Both the position numbers and the translations under genes were made by a program. 64,000 nucleotides of DNA from Streptomyces jumonjinensis (lineage in GTDB: Bacteria > Actinomycetota > Actinomycetes > Streptomycetales > Streptomycetaceae): positions 21,804 through 85,803 of the forward strand of contig NZ_VCLA01000170.1 in assembly GCF_009600885.1 (NCBI RefSeq). The letters are read 5' to 3'. Below are positions 24,434 to 32,807 of the stretch, one piece after another. Numbering within the stretch: the stretch's first letter is position 1; every line of letters begins with the position of its first letter. The notes under the pieces were generated by a model. It did no database searches, was not told the origin of the DNA, and saw only the letters and a list, made by a program, of their open reading frames with translations.

Positions 24434-27049
24434 GTGGACGCCGAGCTGACCAACAGGAGCCGGGACGCCATCAACGCCGCCACCGAACGGGCGGTGGCCG
24501 CGGGGCACCCCGATCTGACCCCCGCGCATCTGCTGCTCGCGCTGCTCGCGGGTCAAGGACATCAGGCGAACGAGAACATCGTCGATCTGCTGGCCGCCGC
24601 CGAGGCCGACCAGGCCGTCATCCGGGCGGGGGCGGAGCGGCTGCTCGCCGCCGAGCCCAGCGTCACCGGATCGACCGTGGCGCCGCCCCAGCCCAACCGC
24701 GCGTTCCTCGCCGTCTTCGCCGACGCCGCCGCCCGCGCGAAGGAGCTGGGCGACGAGTATCTCTCCACCGAGCATCTGCTGATCGGTCTCGCCGCCAAGG
24801 GCGGACCGGCGGGCGAGCTGCTCACCGAACAGGGCGCGTCGGCCAAGCGGCTGCTGAAGGCGTTCGAGACCGTACGCGGAGGCAGGCGAGTGACCACACC
24901 CGACCCCGAAGGCCAGTACAAGGCCCTGGAGAAGTTCGGCACCGACTTCACCGCCGCCGCCCGCGAGGGCCGGCTGGACCCGGTGATCGGCCGCGACCAG
25001 GAGATCCGCCGGGTCGTCCAGGTGCTCTCCCGGCGGACCAAGAACAACCCCGTCCTCATCGGCGAGCCCGGCGTCGGCAAGACCGCCGTCGTGGAGGGCC
25101 TGGCCCAGCGGATCGTCAAGGGCGACGTCCCCGAGTCGCTGAAGAACAAGCGTCTCGTCTCGCTCGACCTCGGCGCGATGCTGGCGGGCGCGAAGTACCG
25201 CGGCGAGTTCGAGGAACGGCTCAAGACCGTGCTCTCCGAGATCAAGGAGAGCGACGGCCGGATCATCACCTTCATCGACGAGCTGCACACCGTCGTCGGC
25301 GCGGGCGCGGGCGGCGACTCCGCGATGGACGCGGGCAACATGCTCAAGCCGATGCTCGCCCGCGGTGAGCTGCGCATGGTCGGCGCGACCACCCTGGACG
25401 AGTACCGCGAGCGGGTCGAGAAGGACCCGGCGCTGGAACGCCGCTTCCAGCAGGTCCTGGTCGCCGAGCCGACCGTCGAGGACACCATCGCCATCCTGCG
25501 CGGGCTCAAGGGCCGTTACGAGGCCCACCACAAGGTCCAGATCGCCGACTCGGCCCTGGTGGCCGCAGCTGCGCTCTCCGACCGGTACATCACCTCCCGC
25601 TTCCTCCCGGACAAGGCCATCGACCTGGTCGACGAGGCCGCGTCCCGGCTCCGGATGGAGATCGACTCGTCCCCGGTCGAGATCGATGAGCTCCAGCGGT
25701 CCGTGGACCGGCTGCTGATGGAGGAGATGGCGCTCACCAACGAGTCCGACCCGGCCTCCCGCCAGCGGCTGGAGAAGCTCCGCCGCGACCTCGCCGACCG
25801 GCAGGAGGAGCTGCGCGGTCTGACCGCCCGCTGGGAGAAGGAGAAGGAGGGCCTCAACCGCGTCGGCGAGCTGAAGGAGCGGCTCGACGAGCTGCGCGGC
25901 CAGGCCGAGCGCGCCCAGCGCGACGGCGACTTCGACTCCGCGTCCAAGCTGCTGTACGGGGAGATCCCGGAGCTGGAGCGGGAGCTGGCCGAGGCGACCG
26001 AGGCCGAGGAGGAGGCGCGCTCCGACACCCGGGCCACCATGGTCAAGGAGGAGGTCGGCCCCGACGACATCGCGGATGTGGTCGGCTCCTGGACCGGTAT
26101 CCCGGCCGGGCGGCTGCTGGAGGGCGAGACCCAGAAGCTGCTGCGGATGGAGTCCGAGCTCGGCCGTCGGCTGATCGGCCAGTCCGAGGCCGTACGGGCG
26201 GTGTCGGACGCGGTGCGCAGGACCCGCGCGGGCATCGCCGACCCGGACCGGCCCACCGGATCGTTTCTCTTCCTCGGTCCCACCGGGGTCGGCAAGACGG
26301 AGCTGGCGAAAGCCCTCGCCGATTTCCTGTTCGACGATGAGCGGGCGATGGTCCGCATCGACATGTCCGAGTACGGCGAGAAGCACACCGTCGCCCGGCT
26401 CGTCGGAGCGCCTCCCGGCTATGTCGGCTACGAGGAGGGCGGCCAGCTCACCGAGGCGGTGCGCAGGCGTCCGTACAGCGTGGTGCTGCTGGACGAGGTG
26501 GAGAAGGCGCACCCGGAGGTCTTCGACATCCTGCTCCAGGTGCTCGACGACGGCCGGCTCACCGACGGACAGGGCCGCACGGTCGACTTCCGCAACACCA
26601 TCCTGATCCTCACCTCCAACCTCGGCAGTCAGTTCCTGGTGGCGCCGCTGACCGGCGAGGAGGAGAAGAAACAGCAGGTCCTGGAGGTGGTGCGGGCCTC
26701 CTTCAAGCCGGAGTTCCTCAACCGGCTCGACGATCTGGTGGTGTTCTCCGCGCTCACCAGGGACGAGCTGGAGCTGATCGCGAAGCTCCAGACCGACCGG
26801 CTGGCCAAGCGGCTGGCGGAGCGCCGGCTCACCCTGGAGGTCACGCCCGCCGCGCTCGCCTGGCTCGCGGACGAGGGCAATGACCCTGCGTACGGGGCAC
26901 GGCCGCTGCGACGGCTGGTGCAGACGGCGATCGGCGACCAGCTGGCCAGGGAGATCCTGGCCGGTGAGATCACGGACGGCGACACCGTACGGGTGGACCG
27001 CGCCGGGGACGCTCTGATCGTGGGGCCCGGCTCCGGGAAGACGCTGTAG
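24434..27049 (+). CDS. clpB: Disaggregase ClpB
   Basis: This 871-residue Hsp100 protein has an N-terminal Clp repeat domain (LTPAHLLLALLAGQG), a first AAA domain with Walker A GEPGVGKT and Walker B IITFIDELH, and a coiled-coil middle domain (about residues 400-520, with RQRLEKLRRDLADRQEELRG). The second AAA domain has Walker A GPTGVGKT, VVLLDEVEKAHPEVFD and a sensor-2 YGARPLRRLVQ. It extracts proteins from aggregates with DnaK. GTG 24434 follows GGAGG. It is monocistronic with an HspR site upstream. The N-terminal domain is slightly longer than in E. coli ClpB. Confidence 0.96.
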   Translation: MDAELTNRSRDAINAATERAVAAGHPDLTPAHLLLALLAGQGHQANENIVDLLAAAEADQAVIRAGAERLLAAEPSVTGSTVAPPQPNRAFLAVFADAAARAKELGDEYLSTEHLLIGLAAKGGPAGELLTEQGASAKRLLKAFETVRGGRRVTTPDPEGQYKALEKFGTDFTAAAREGRLDPVIGRDQEIRRVVQVLSRRTKNNPVLIGEPGVGKTAVVEGLAQRIVKGDVPESLKNKRLVSLDLGAMLAGAKYRGEFEERLKTVLSEIKESDGRIITFIDELHTVVGAGAGGDSAMDAGNMLKPMLARGELRMVGATTLDEYRERVEKDPALERRFQQVLVAEPTVEDTIAILRGLKGRYEAHHKVQIADSALVAAAALSDRYITSRFLPDKAIDLVDEAASRLRMEIDSSPVEIDELQRSVDRLLMEEMALTNESDPASRQRLEKLRRDLADRQEELRGLTARWEKEKEGLNRVGELKERLDELRGQAERAQRDGDFDSASKLLYGEIPELERELAEATEAEEEARSDTRATMVKEEVGPDDIADVVGSWTGIPAGRLLEGETQKLLRMESELGRRLIGQSEAVRAVSDAVRRTRAGIADPDRPTGSFLFLGPTGVGKTELAKALADFLFDDERAMVRIDMSEYGEKHTVARLVGAPPGYVGYEEGGQLTEAVRRRPYSVVLLDEVEKAHPEVFDILLQVLDDGRLTDGQGRTVDFRNTILILTSNLGSQFLVAPLTGEEEKKQQVLEVVRASFKPEFLNRLDDLVVFSALTRDELELIAKLQTDRLAKRLAERRLTLEVTPAALAWLADEGNDPAYGARPLRRLVQTAIGDQLAREILAGEITDGDTVRVDRAGDALIVGPGSGKTL

Positions 27050-27132
27050 CCCCCGCGGCCGGAGGCAGGGGGTTGTCACCGGGGCCCCGCCATGGGGGAG
27101 GATGGCCGCATCCGTACGAAGGGAAATCCACG

Positions 27133-27672
27133 GTGACCATCGATCCGTCCTCGATTCCGAATTTCGGGGGCCAGCCCCAGCCTCAGGCCGCAGGACCGGC
27201 GGGCCCCGTCGTTCCCGACCAGGACCTGGTCAAGCAGCTCCTCGACCAGATGGAGCTGAAGTACGTCATTGACGACGAGGGAGACCTCGCCGCCCCGTGG
27301 GAGGAATTCCGCACGTACTTCATGTTCCGCGGCGAGGACGAGCAGCAGGTCTTCTCCGTCCGGACCTTCTACGACCGGCCGCTGCCGGTCGACGAGCGTT
27401 CCAAGATCCTCGACGTGATCGACGACTGGAACCGCCGCACCCTGTGGCCCAAGGTCTACACCCACCTCCACGAGGACGAGGAGGGCGGCGCCACCATCCG
27501 TCTCATCGGTGAGGCGCAGATGCTCATCGGCACCGGCGTGAGCGTGGAGCACTTCGTGTCCTCCACCGTCAGCTGGGTGCGGGCCGCGATCGAGTTCGAC
27601 AAGTGGCTCATCGAGCAGCTCGGCCTCAAGGCCCCGGAGGACGAGAAGCCCTCCGACGACGACGAGATCTGA
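27133..27672 (+). CDS. YbjN-domain protein
   Basis: A 179-residue protein starting at GTG 27133 after GAAGGGAAA. The YbjN-like region runs from QDLVKQLLDQMELKYVIDDE through YFMFRGEDEQQVFSVRTFYD to the C-terminal helix VSWVRAAIEFDKWLIEQLG. It resembles the type III secretion chaperone-like fold adopted by YbjN and CesT proteins. Function is unknown; in actinobacteria it is a conserved cytoplasmic protein. Convergent with the membrane glycosyltransferase gene, with only 16 bases between them. Confidence 0.75.
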   Translation: MTIDPSSIPNFGGQPQPQAAGPAGPVVPDQDLVKQLLDQMELKYVIDDEGDLAAPWEEFRTYFMFRGEDEQQVFSVRTFYDRPLPVDERSKILDVIDDWNRRTLWPKVYTHLHEDEEGGATIRLIGEAQMLIGTGVSVEHFVSSTVSWVRAAIEFDKWLIEQLGLKAPEDEKPSDDDEI

Positions 27673-27688
27673 GCCCTGGCTCAGCGCG

Positions 27689-28996
27689 TCAGAGCGCGAT
27701 AGGGGACAGCATCAGCAGATATGTCCCATAGGCGAATGAGAGCCCGGCCAGGGCGACGGTCACCAGTGCCGCCGCCCCCGGCCGGGCTTTCGTCATCGCC
27801 CGTGCCAGCGGCAGCAGCAGCGGGAAGGCGGGCAGCAGAAAACGCGGTTTGGACTCGAAGAAGCCCGAGCCGCCCACGGTGATCAGCACCAGGACGCCCG
27901 TGTAGACCAGCAGCGCCACCGGGGGCCGCGCCAGCACCAGCAGGGCGAACAGCACCACCGACGCCGCCACGATCAGCATCGCCAGCACCATCGGCAGCAG
28001 CGCGGGGCGCAGCACGATGTCCCGCACCACCCGCAGCGCCCCCACGCCGAAGTCGAACTTCGAGGTCCAGCCGCGCTGTACGGCGAAGTAGCCGCCGAGG
28101 GGGTCGCCGGTGCGGAACCCCACGTACAGCACATAGGCGCACCAGCCGGCGGGTGCGAGCACGGCCCCGGCCCAGAGCCGCCGGTGCTTTCCCCAGGTCT
28201 TTTCCTGGCGCCGTTCCCGGCCTCTCTCCCGGGCCTTTCCCCGGTCCCTCTCCCGGGCTTCGCCGCGAGCGTCTCCGCGGGCCTTGAGCGCGCTGTACCC
28301 GGCCGCCGCCAGCACCGCCGCCGCGACGGCGATCCCATTGGGCCGGGCGAGCCCCGCGAGCGCCGAGAGCGCGCCCGCCCAGAGCCAGCGCCCGGTGAGC
28401 ACCGCGTACAGCGACCAGGCGGCGAACGCGGTCAGCACCGGCTCCGTATAGGCCATGGAGAGCACGATCGAGTGCGGCAGCAGCCCCCACAGCAGCACCA
28501 GCGCCGTCGCCGCCCGCCGCCCGTACAGCAGTTCGCCGATCGCGTAGATGCCGAGGGCCGCCGTGGCCGCCCCGGCCCAGGAGATCAGCAGACCGGCGCT
28601 TCCGCTGGTCACCGGGAGGACGGCGGTCACCGCGCGGATCAGCCCCGGGTAGAGCGGGAAGAAGGCGAGATCGCTCTGCACCGCGCCGTCCGGCCAGGTC
28701 AGGGTCCGGCCGTAGCCGTGCTCGGCGATCAGCATGTACCAGTCGGAGTCCCAGGATCTGGCGAGGGTACGGCGGGGCGGGCGGTCGATGCGCCAGGCCC
28801 AGCCGGCCATCACCAGCAGCCCGGTCAGCCGTGCCGCGGCGAACAGCCCGAGCGCGGGGGCCGCCCGCCGGAGCGCGGAGTGCAGTCGGGGCAGGGGCCG
28901 GACGTCCGCCTGCGCCGAGCCGTCCGCTGTTTCCTGACAAGTCTCGGCGGACAGGGAGCACCTCCGGGAGCGCGCAAGGTCGGTCAACCCGACCAT
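27689..28996 (-). CDS. PIG-V-like membrane mannosyltransferase
   Basis: A 435-residue integral membrane protein from ATG 28996. The first periplasmic loop region has ARSWDSDWYMLIAEHGYG, with the acidic D-x-D-type residues of GT-C enzymes. This is followed by FFPLYPGLIRAV, SMAYTEPVLTAFAAWSLYAV and GLARPNGIAVAAAV, the order seen in PIG-V-like mannosyltransferases of actinobacteria. About ten hydrophobic helices are visible. A 35-residue highly charged loop (KARGDARGEARERDRGK and so on) interrupts the helices at about residues 230-265. It would transfer mannose from polyprenyl-phosphate-mannose to an exported acceptor. Confidence 0.75.
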   Translation of the reverse strand: MVGLTDLARSRRCSLSAETCQETADGSAQADVRPLPRLHSALRRAAPALGLFAAARLTGLLVMAGWAWRIDRPPRRTLARSWDSDWYMLIAEHGYGRTLTWPDGAVQSDLAFFPLYPGLIRAVTAVLPVTSGSAGLLISWAGAATAALGIYAIGELLYGRRAATALVLLWGLLPHSIVLSMAYTEPVLTAFAAWSLYAVLTGRWLWAGALSALAGLARPNGIAVAAAVLAAAGYSALKARGDARGEARERDRGKARERGRERRQEKTWGKHRRLWAGAVLAPAGWCAYVLYVGFRTGDPLGGYFAVQRGWTSKFDFGVGALRVVRDIVLRPALLPMVLAMLIVAASVVLFALLVLARPPVALLVYTGVLVLITVGGSGFFESKPRFLLPAFPLLLPLARAMTKARPGAAALVTVALAGLSFAYGTYLLMLSPIAL

Positions 28997-29139
28997 GAGC
29001 GGCCGGGGCGGCTCGCGCGAGCGCTGAGCTGCCGACAGGGCCGGTTTCGCCTCCGTTCCCACCCGGTCGGCTGAAGAGAGGCGCGCGGCCCCTGCCCGCG
29101 CGCCCCCCCCGCGCCCGGGGACGCCCGGGGCCCGTACCG

Positions 29140-29232
29140 TCAGCCCGCCGCAGGGGAGAGGGTGTGCAGCCGGGCGACCGCCTCGCGCAGCGTCTCCTCG
29201 CGCTTGCAGAAAGTGAAGGTGCGCACCGCGAA
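29140..29232 (-). pseudogene. C-terminal scrap of a class I aminotransferase gene
   Basis: The minus strand reads FAVRTFTFCKREETLREAVA then RLHTLSPAAG and a stop. This is the ending of a class I/II aminotransferase and matches the corresponding end of the intact gene at 29844-31058 (FVRFAFSKRKAVLDEAVTRL) in pattern but not in detail. There is nothing of the rest of the gene. It looks like the 3' end of an older or paralogous aminotransferase left behind when new DNA entered the locus. Confidence 0.6.
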
Positions 29233-29274
29233 CGCTGGGCGGGCGGTCCGGCGGGTCACGCTTCGGCATGGAAA

Positions 29275-29290
29275 TCAGATCGTGATCTGA
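29275..29290. promoter_or_regulatory. Palindromic operator before the Phd-like gene
   Basis: TCAGATC-GT-GATCTGA has perfect 7-base arms and ends 13 bases before the ATG at 29304. Antitoxins of the Phd type bind such palindromes to repress their own promoter. Confidence 0.55.
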
Positions 29291-29303
29291 GTAGACTCGG
29301 GGC

Positions 29304-29762
29304 ATGGCCATCGCACACCTCGAAGCAGAGTCGGAGTCCGTCTCTTTCACCGATCTTTCCCGCAACCCGAAGGGCGTCGCGGCCAGGGCCGCTGCCCTGG
29401 GGCGCCTTCGTGTCACCCATCGGGACGCGCCCGACATGGTCCTGACGACGGCCGCGCGGGCGGAGCATGACGAGGAGAACCTGACCACCGCTTCCCGGCT
29501 CTTCCTCGCGCTGATGAAGCAGGATGACGGCGCCAAGGCACTTCTGCTCGCGCTGCCCGAGGTATTCCCCTGGGTGCGGCACTTGGACGCCGAAGAGGTT
29601 CGAGCCTTCACCGTCGAGCTTCTTGAGGCGCTGTCCGACGCCGCCGAGCTGGGTGCGGGGGAATCCGTGCACCGCGCGATCATCTCCTGGCGTGCCACCG
29701 CTCGTATCAACGCCGACCCCGAGCAGCTCAGGGAATCGCTGCGTCCCCTCGAAACCGAGTGA
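29304..29762 (+). CDS. Phd-like antitoxin-type protein without an adjacent toxin
   Basis: A 152-residue protein. The first ~50 residues follow the Phd/YefM pattern: SVSFTDLSRNPKGVAARAAA, then GRLRVTHRDAPDMVLTTA, where a short helix and strands form the DNA-binding dimer. The rest is helical and longer than usual for an antitoxin (LLLALPEVFPWVRHLDAEEV, RAIISWRATARINADPEQLR). No toxin gene follows; the next gene is a convergent aminotransferase. Solitary Phd-like proteins with extended C-termini are known in streptomycetes and may act as plain regulators. The operator upstream suggests autoregulation. Confidence 0.55.
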   Translation: MAIAHLEAESESVSFTDLSRNPKGVAARAAALGRLRVTHRDAPDMVLTTAARAEHDEENLTTASRLFLALMKQDDGAKALLLALPEVFPWVRHLDAEEVRAFTVELLEALSDAAELGAGESVHRAIISWRATARINADPEQLRESLRPLETE

Positions 29763-29777
29763 ACTGCGGGTCGATCC

Positions 29778-29812
29778 AGGGCTTGGGCCTACGAGTAGGC
29801 CGCCCAAGCCCT
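29778..29812. terminator. Bidirectional terminator
   Basis: AGGGCTTGGG pairs with CCCAAGCCCT, with an inner CCTAC/GTAGG stem. It separates the Phd-like gene from the convergent aminotransferase gene. Confidence 0.75.
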
Positions 29813-29843
29813 GTCACCCGACAGTACGTATTGCTTGCGCCCG

Positions 29844-31058
29844 TCAGAGCGTCAACCGCTTGAGGCGGGTTACTGCCTCATCCAACACAGCCTTCCGCTT
29901 CGAGAACGCGAACCGGACGAAGGGCGTGCCCTGTTCGCGGTGGTCGTAGAAGACCGCGTTGGGGATCGCCACCACTCCGCACCGTTCGGGCAGTGCCCGG
30001 CAGAAGGCGAATCCGTCGCTCTCGCCCAGCGGCCGGATGTCGGTGGTGACGAAGTACGTCCCGGCGGGGCGGTAGACCGTGAACCCGGCGTCCGCGAGGC
30101 CCGCGCTCAGCAGATCGCGCTTGGCCCGCAGTTCGTCCCGGAGTTCGTCGAAGTACTCCGTGGGCAGCCGCAGCGCCTCGGCCACGGCGTACTGGAAGGG
30201 GCCCGCCGAGACATAGGTCAGAAACTGCTTGGCCGACCGGACCGCCGCCACCAGCTCCGGCGTCCCGGTCGCCCAGCCGACCTTCCAGCCGGTGAACGCG
30301 AAGGTCTTGCCGGCGCTCCCGATGGTCAGCGTCCGCTCCCGCATCCCCGGGAAGCCCGCGATCGGCAGATGCTCGCCCTCGAAGACCAGATGCTCGTACA
30401 CCTCGTCCGTGACCACCAGCAGATCCCGCTCGACGGCCAGTTCGGCGACGGCCGCCAGCTCCTGCCGGGTCAGCACGGTGCCGGTCGGATTGTGCGGGGT
30501 GTTCAGCAGGATCAGCCGGGTGCGGTCGGTGACCGCGTCCCGCAGCTCGTCGAGGTCGAGGTGGTACGCACCGTCCCGGGGGTGCAGGGTCACCGGCACT
30601 CGCCGTCCGCCCGCCATCGCGATACAGGCGGCGTAGGAGTCGTAGTACGGCTCCAGCGCGATCACCTCGTCGCCGGGTTCGACGAGCGCGAGCAGCGCCG
30701 CCGCGATGGCCTCGGTGGCACCGGCGGTGATGAGTACCTCGGTGTCGGGGTCGACGGTCAGTCCGTGGAAGCGGGACTGGTGTCCGGCGACGGCGGTGCG
30801 CAGCTCGGGGACGCCGGGGCCGGGCGGGTACTGATTGCCCCGGCCGTCGCGCAGCGCCCGTACCGCCGCCTCCCTGATCTCCTCGGGGCCGTCGGTGTCG
30901 GGGAAGCCCTGCCCCAGGTTGATCGATCCGGTCGCCGTCGCCAGCGCCGACATCTCCGCGAAGATCGTGGTGCCGAACTCCGCGAGCCGCCGGTTGAGCA
31001 GCGGTCGGTTACGGGCGCGCGGCAGCGGGCCGGGCGCGGGTGCATCCATGGTCGCCAT
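29844..31058 (-). CDS. Class I/II pyridoxal-phosphate aminotransferase
   Basis: A 404-residue PLP enzyme from ATG 31058. Motifs in order: INLGQGFPDTDGPEEI, the cofactor region TAGATEAIAAALLALV, LLNTPHNPTGTVL with the NPTG motif, VTDEVYEHLVFEG with the PLP-binding D and Y, GSAGKTFAFTGWKVGW with the Schiff-base lysine, and a C-terminal FVRFAFSKRKAVL with the substrate carboxylate arginine. It resembles kynurenine/methionine aminotransferases. The amino donor is not certain. The longer frame up to 31571 runs into the next gene and is not supported. Confidence 0.85.
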   Translation of the reverse strand: MATMDAPAPGPLPRARNRPLLNRRLAEFGTTIFAEMSALATATGSINLGQGFPDTDGPEEIREAAVRALRDGRGNQYPPGPGVPELRTAVAGHQSRFHGLTVDPDTEVLITAGATEAIAAALLALVEPGDEVIALEPYYDSYAACIAMAGGRRVPVTLHPRDGAYHLDLDELRDAVTDRTRLILLNTPHNPTGTVLTRQELAAVAELAVERDLLVVTDEVYEHLVFEGEHLPIAGFPGMRERTLTIGSAGKTFAFTGWKVGWATGTPELVAAVRSAKQFLTYVSAGPFQYAVAEALRLPTEYFDELRDELRAKRDLLSAGLADAGFTVYRPAGTYFVTTDIRPLGESDGFAFCRALPERCGVVAIPNAVFYDHREQGTPFVRFAFSKRKAVLDEAVTRLKRLTL

Positions 31059-31310
31059 GGCGCCATCCTGGGTGGAAGCTCTGGAGTTCCTCAAGTCTGC
31101 TTTGACCCGGGGACGCCGGGGGCATCCCCCTCTCACGCGGATACCGGCGCCGCGCGCCCATGGGGTGGAACGTCTACGCATGGACGGTTCACGCGGCTGC
31201 CGGAAGCGATCCGTGGTTCTACGCAGGACGCGGTAACGCATGAATAGCGATCGGACGGAGAAGCGGTCACGCAAGGGCGCGGGGGGCTTGCTTCGGGGGA
31301 GTGAGAGGTG

Positions 31311-31553
31311 ATGGTGACCATGTTGGGTTACTTCGCTGTTGCGCTGATGGTCATTCTGGTGGTCGGCTCGCTGGCGATTGCGCGCCGTCCGCACCGGAGC
31401 CGGGGCCGCGGGCGCGGCTATGGGTCCGGAGGCGGCGGTTCCAGCAGCGGATGGGCGGGCGGCGGGGACGGAGGATCGTCCTGCGGCGGCTCCTCCGGGG
31501 GGTCGTCCTGCGGTGGCGGTGGCGGCGGCGGATGCGGCGGTGGCGGCAGCTGA
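31311..31553 (+). CDS. Small membrane protein with Gly/Ser/Cys-rich tail
   Basis: An 80-residue protein with one N-terminal membrane helix (LGYFAVALMVILVVGSLAIA), a basic stretch (RRPHRSRGRGRG) and a tail almost entirely of Gly, Ser and Cys (for example SSCGGSSGGSSCGGGG). The three cysteines are spaced in glycine. Similar Gly/Cys-rich tails occur in streptomycete small membrane proteins near DUF2617 and spermidine-synthase-like genes. Function is unknown. GAGAGG lies just before the start. Confidence 0.6.
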   Translation: MVTMLGYFAVALMVILVVGSLAIARRPHRSRGRGRGYGSGGGGSSSGWAGGGDGGSSCGGSSGGSSCGGGGGGGCGGGGS

Positions 31554-31597
31554 CACGGGGCAGCTGATCACCGTCGGTCCGCGGCCGGTCCACTACC

Positions 31598-31652
31598 GGC
31601 CGTCGTCAGGCCGTCGTCAGGCCGTCGGTCAGCCGTCGACCGGCCGTCGTCA
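31598..31652. repeat. GGCCGTCGTCA tandem repeats
   Basis: Five copies or near-copies of an 11-base unit (31598-31608, 31609-31619, then variants to 31652) sit between the Gly/Cys protein gene and its terminator. Confidence 0.7.
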
Positions 31653-31661
31653 GGGGGGGGG

Positions 31662-31698
31662 AGGGGCATCCGGCGGGAATCTTCCGCTGGATGCCCCT
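31662..31698 (+). terminator. Rho-independent terminator
   Basis: AGGGGCATCC pairs with GGATGCCCCT and is followed by TTTCCTT. It ends the transcript of the Gly/Cys-rich protein gene. Confidence 0.85.
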
Positions 31699-32038
31699 TT
31701 TCCTTGATGTCCTTTTCCTTACGCCTGCCTCGGCGATGTCCGCTTTCGTGGTGACGGGGGATTCAAACCCTGATTTCACAGGTTTTCAAGGTTCGTTCTG
31801 TTGAACAGTTGAACCGTAAGGCCCCCTAGCGGATGGAAACCCCTTCAAGTTGGGTAAAAACACTGCGAGGGTCGCGTACTTCATGATTCAGTCGCTGACG
31901 GAACCTGTCGCAACCATCCAGCCCTCGGGCCGGCTTTCCGGCCCCGAGCAGGCGGTCCCCCCACCTTTATGAACTCCCGTCTCAGGGGCGCCTCAGGTCC
32001 ACGTGTCCACCGCCGAAGCGTGTTTGCGGAGCCGACCC
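31699..32038 (+). promoter_or_regulatory. AT-rich leader and promoter region of the DUF2617 gene
   Basis: These 340 bases have no gene. They are clearly less GC-rich than the surroundings (for example around 31780-31900) and hold a stable hairpin at 31924-31948 (CTCGGGCCGG with CCGGCCCCGAG). I see no riboswitch class I can name. The region must carry the promoter for DUF2617 and perhaps the aminopropyltransferase gene. Confidence 0.4.
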
Positions 32039-32587
32039 ATGCTCACGACCCTCAGTACCGCCTACACCGACACCCGTGCCGACGATCTCGCCTGGGCACT
32101 CGGACGGGAGCCGCTTCCCGCCCTGGCCGTTCTCGATCTGGAGCTCTCCGGAGCCAAGCTCCAGCTCAGACTGCTCGGCGCCTCACATCAGGTGCTTCTG
32201 GAGGAGGAGCAGGGCAGCTGCTCCGAGACCGTCGCCTGCATGCCCGGCAGCAGCACACCGCTGCCGCTGGGCGTCGCCAAGCGCGTCGGCGACTGGGAGT
32301 ACGAATTCGCCGCCCGCGTCGAGACGCTCTCCGAGGGCTCGTTCGCCGGGCGGGCGCAGGAACTCCTCGCGCTGGTCGCCGACCACCCCAACTCGCTCGC
32401 CGGGACCTTCCCCGGCTCCCCGCACGCCTTCACGGCGATGATGGCGCAGCGGGAGGCGGGCCAGGTGCGCTGGCGCACCTGGCACGCCTACCCCCAGGAA
32501 GGCCGGCTCGTCGTCACCCGCACCCGGGTCGGCGCGGTCTCCCGCAGACAGCGGGCCGAACGCCGGCTGGAGCCGGTCGGGATCTGA
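32039..32587 (+). CDS. DUF2617 family protein
   Basis: This 182-residue protein starts at ATG 32039, eight bases after GGAG; upstream in-frame starts lack a site. Recognisable parts are DTRADDLAWALGREPLPALA, LQLRLLGASHQVLLEE and HAFTAMMAQREAGQVRWRTW, which I assign to the DUF2617 family. The family is conserved in streptomycetes close to a membrane spermidine-synthase-like gene, as here. No catalytic motif is evident. Confidence 0.75.
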   Translation: MLTTLSTAYTDTRADDLAWALGREPLPALAVLDLELSGAKLQLRLLGASHQVLLEEEQGSCSETVACMPGSSTPLPLGVAKRVGDWEYEFAARVETLSEGSFAGRAQELLALVADHPNSLAGTFPGSPHAFTAMMAQREAGQVRWRTWHAYPQEGRLVVTRTRVGAVSRRQRAERRLEPVGI

Positions 32588-32620
32588 GCTCCCCGTCCGG
32601 ACCGGTCGGGATCTGAGCTC
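32573..32620. repeat. Duplicated end of the DUF2617 gene
   Basis: CCGGTCGGGATCTGAGCTC occurs at 32573-32591, where it includes the stop codon, and again at 32602-32620. Further GGTCGGGGAAC copies follow near 32643-32670. Confidence 0.7.
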
Positions 32621-32807
32621 TCCGCCTGGACCGTTCCCGGACCGGTCGGGGAACGGTCGGGGAACGGTCGTCTTCGGTCCCGTCCGGTCCGGGTCGGGTG
32701 CGGCCCGGTCCCGTACCGGACGGCCCCGCCTCCGGCTCGTACGCCGTACCGCAGTTGCACACGTGTGGGTGACAGGCCGCCTTCATCTCGTGACGTAGCG
32801 TTACTGC

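Noticed and set aside
24317..27079. Minus-strand open frame of 920 codons opposite clpB
   Set aside because: Shadow of the clpB coding sequence; composition is skewed and lacks domains.
31780..31948. A riboswitch (for example the c-di-AMP ydaO type) in the DUF2617 leader
   Set aside because: There is an AT-rich leader and one stable hairpin, but I could not match the conserved core of any riboswitch class.
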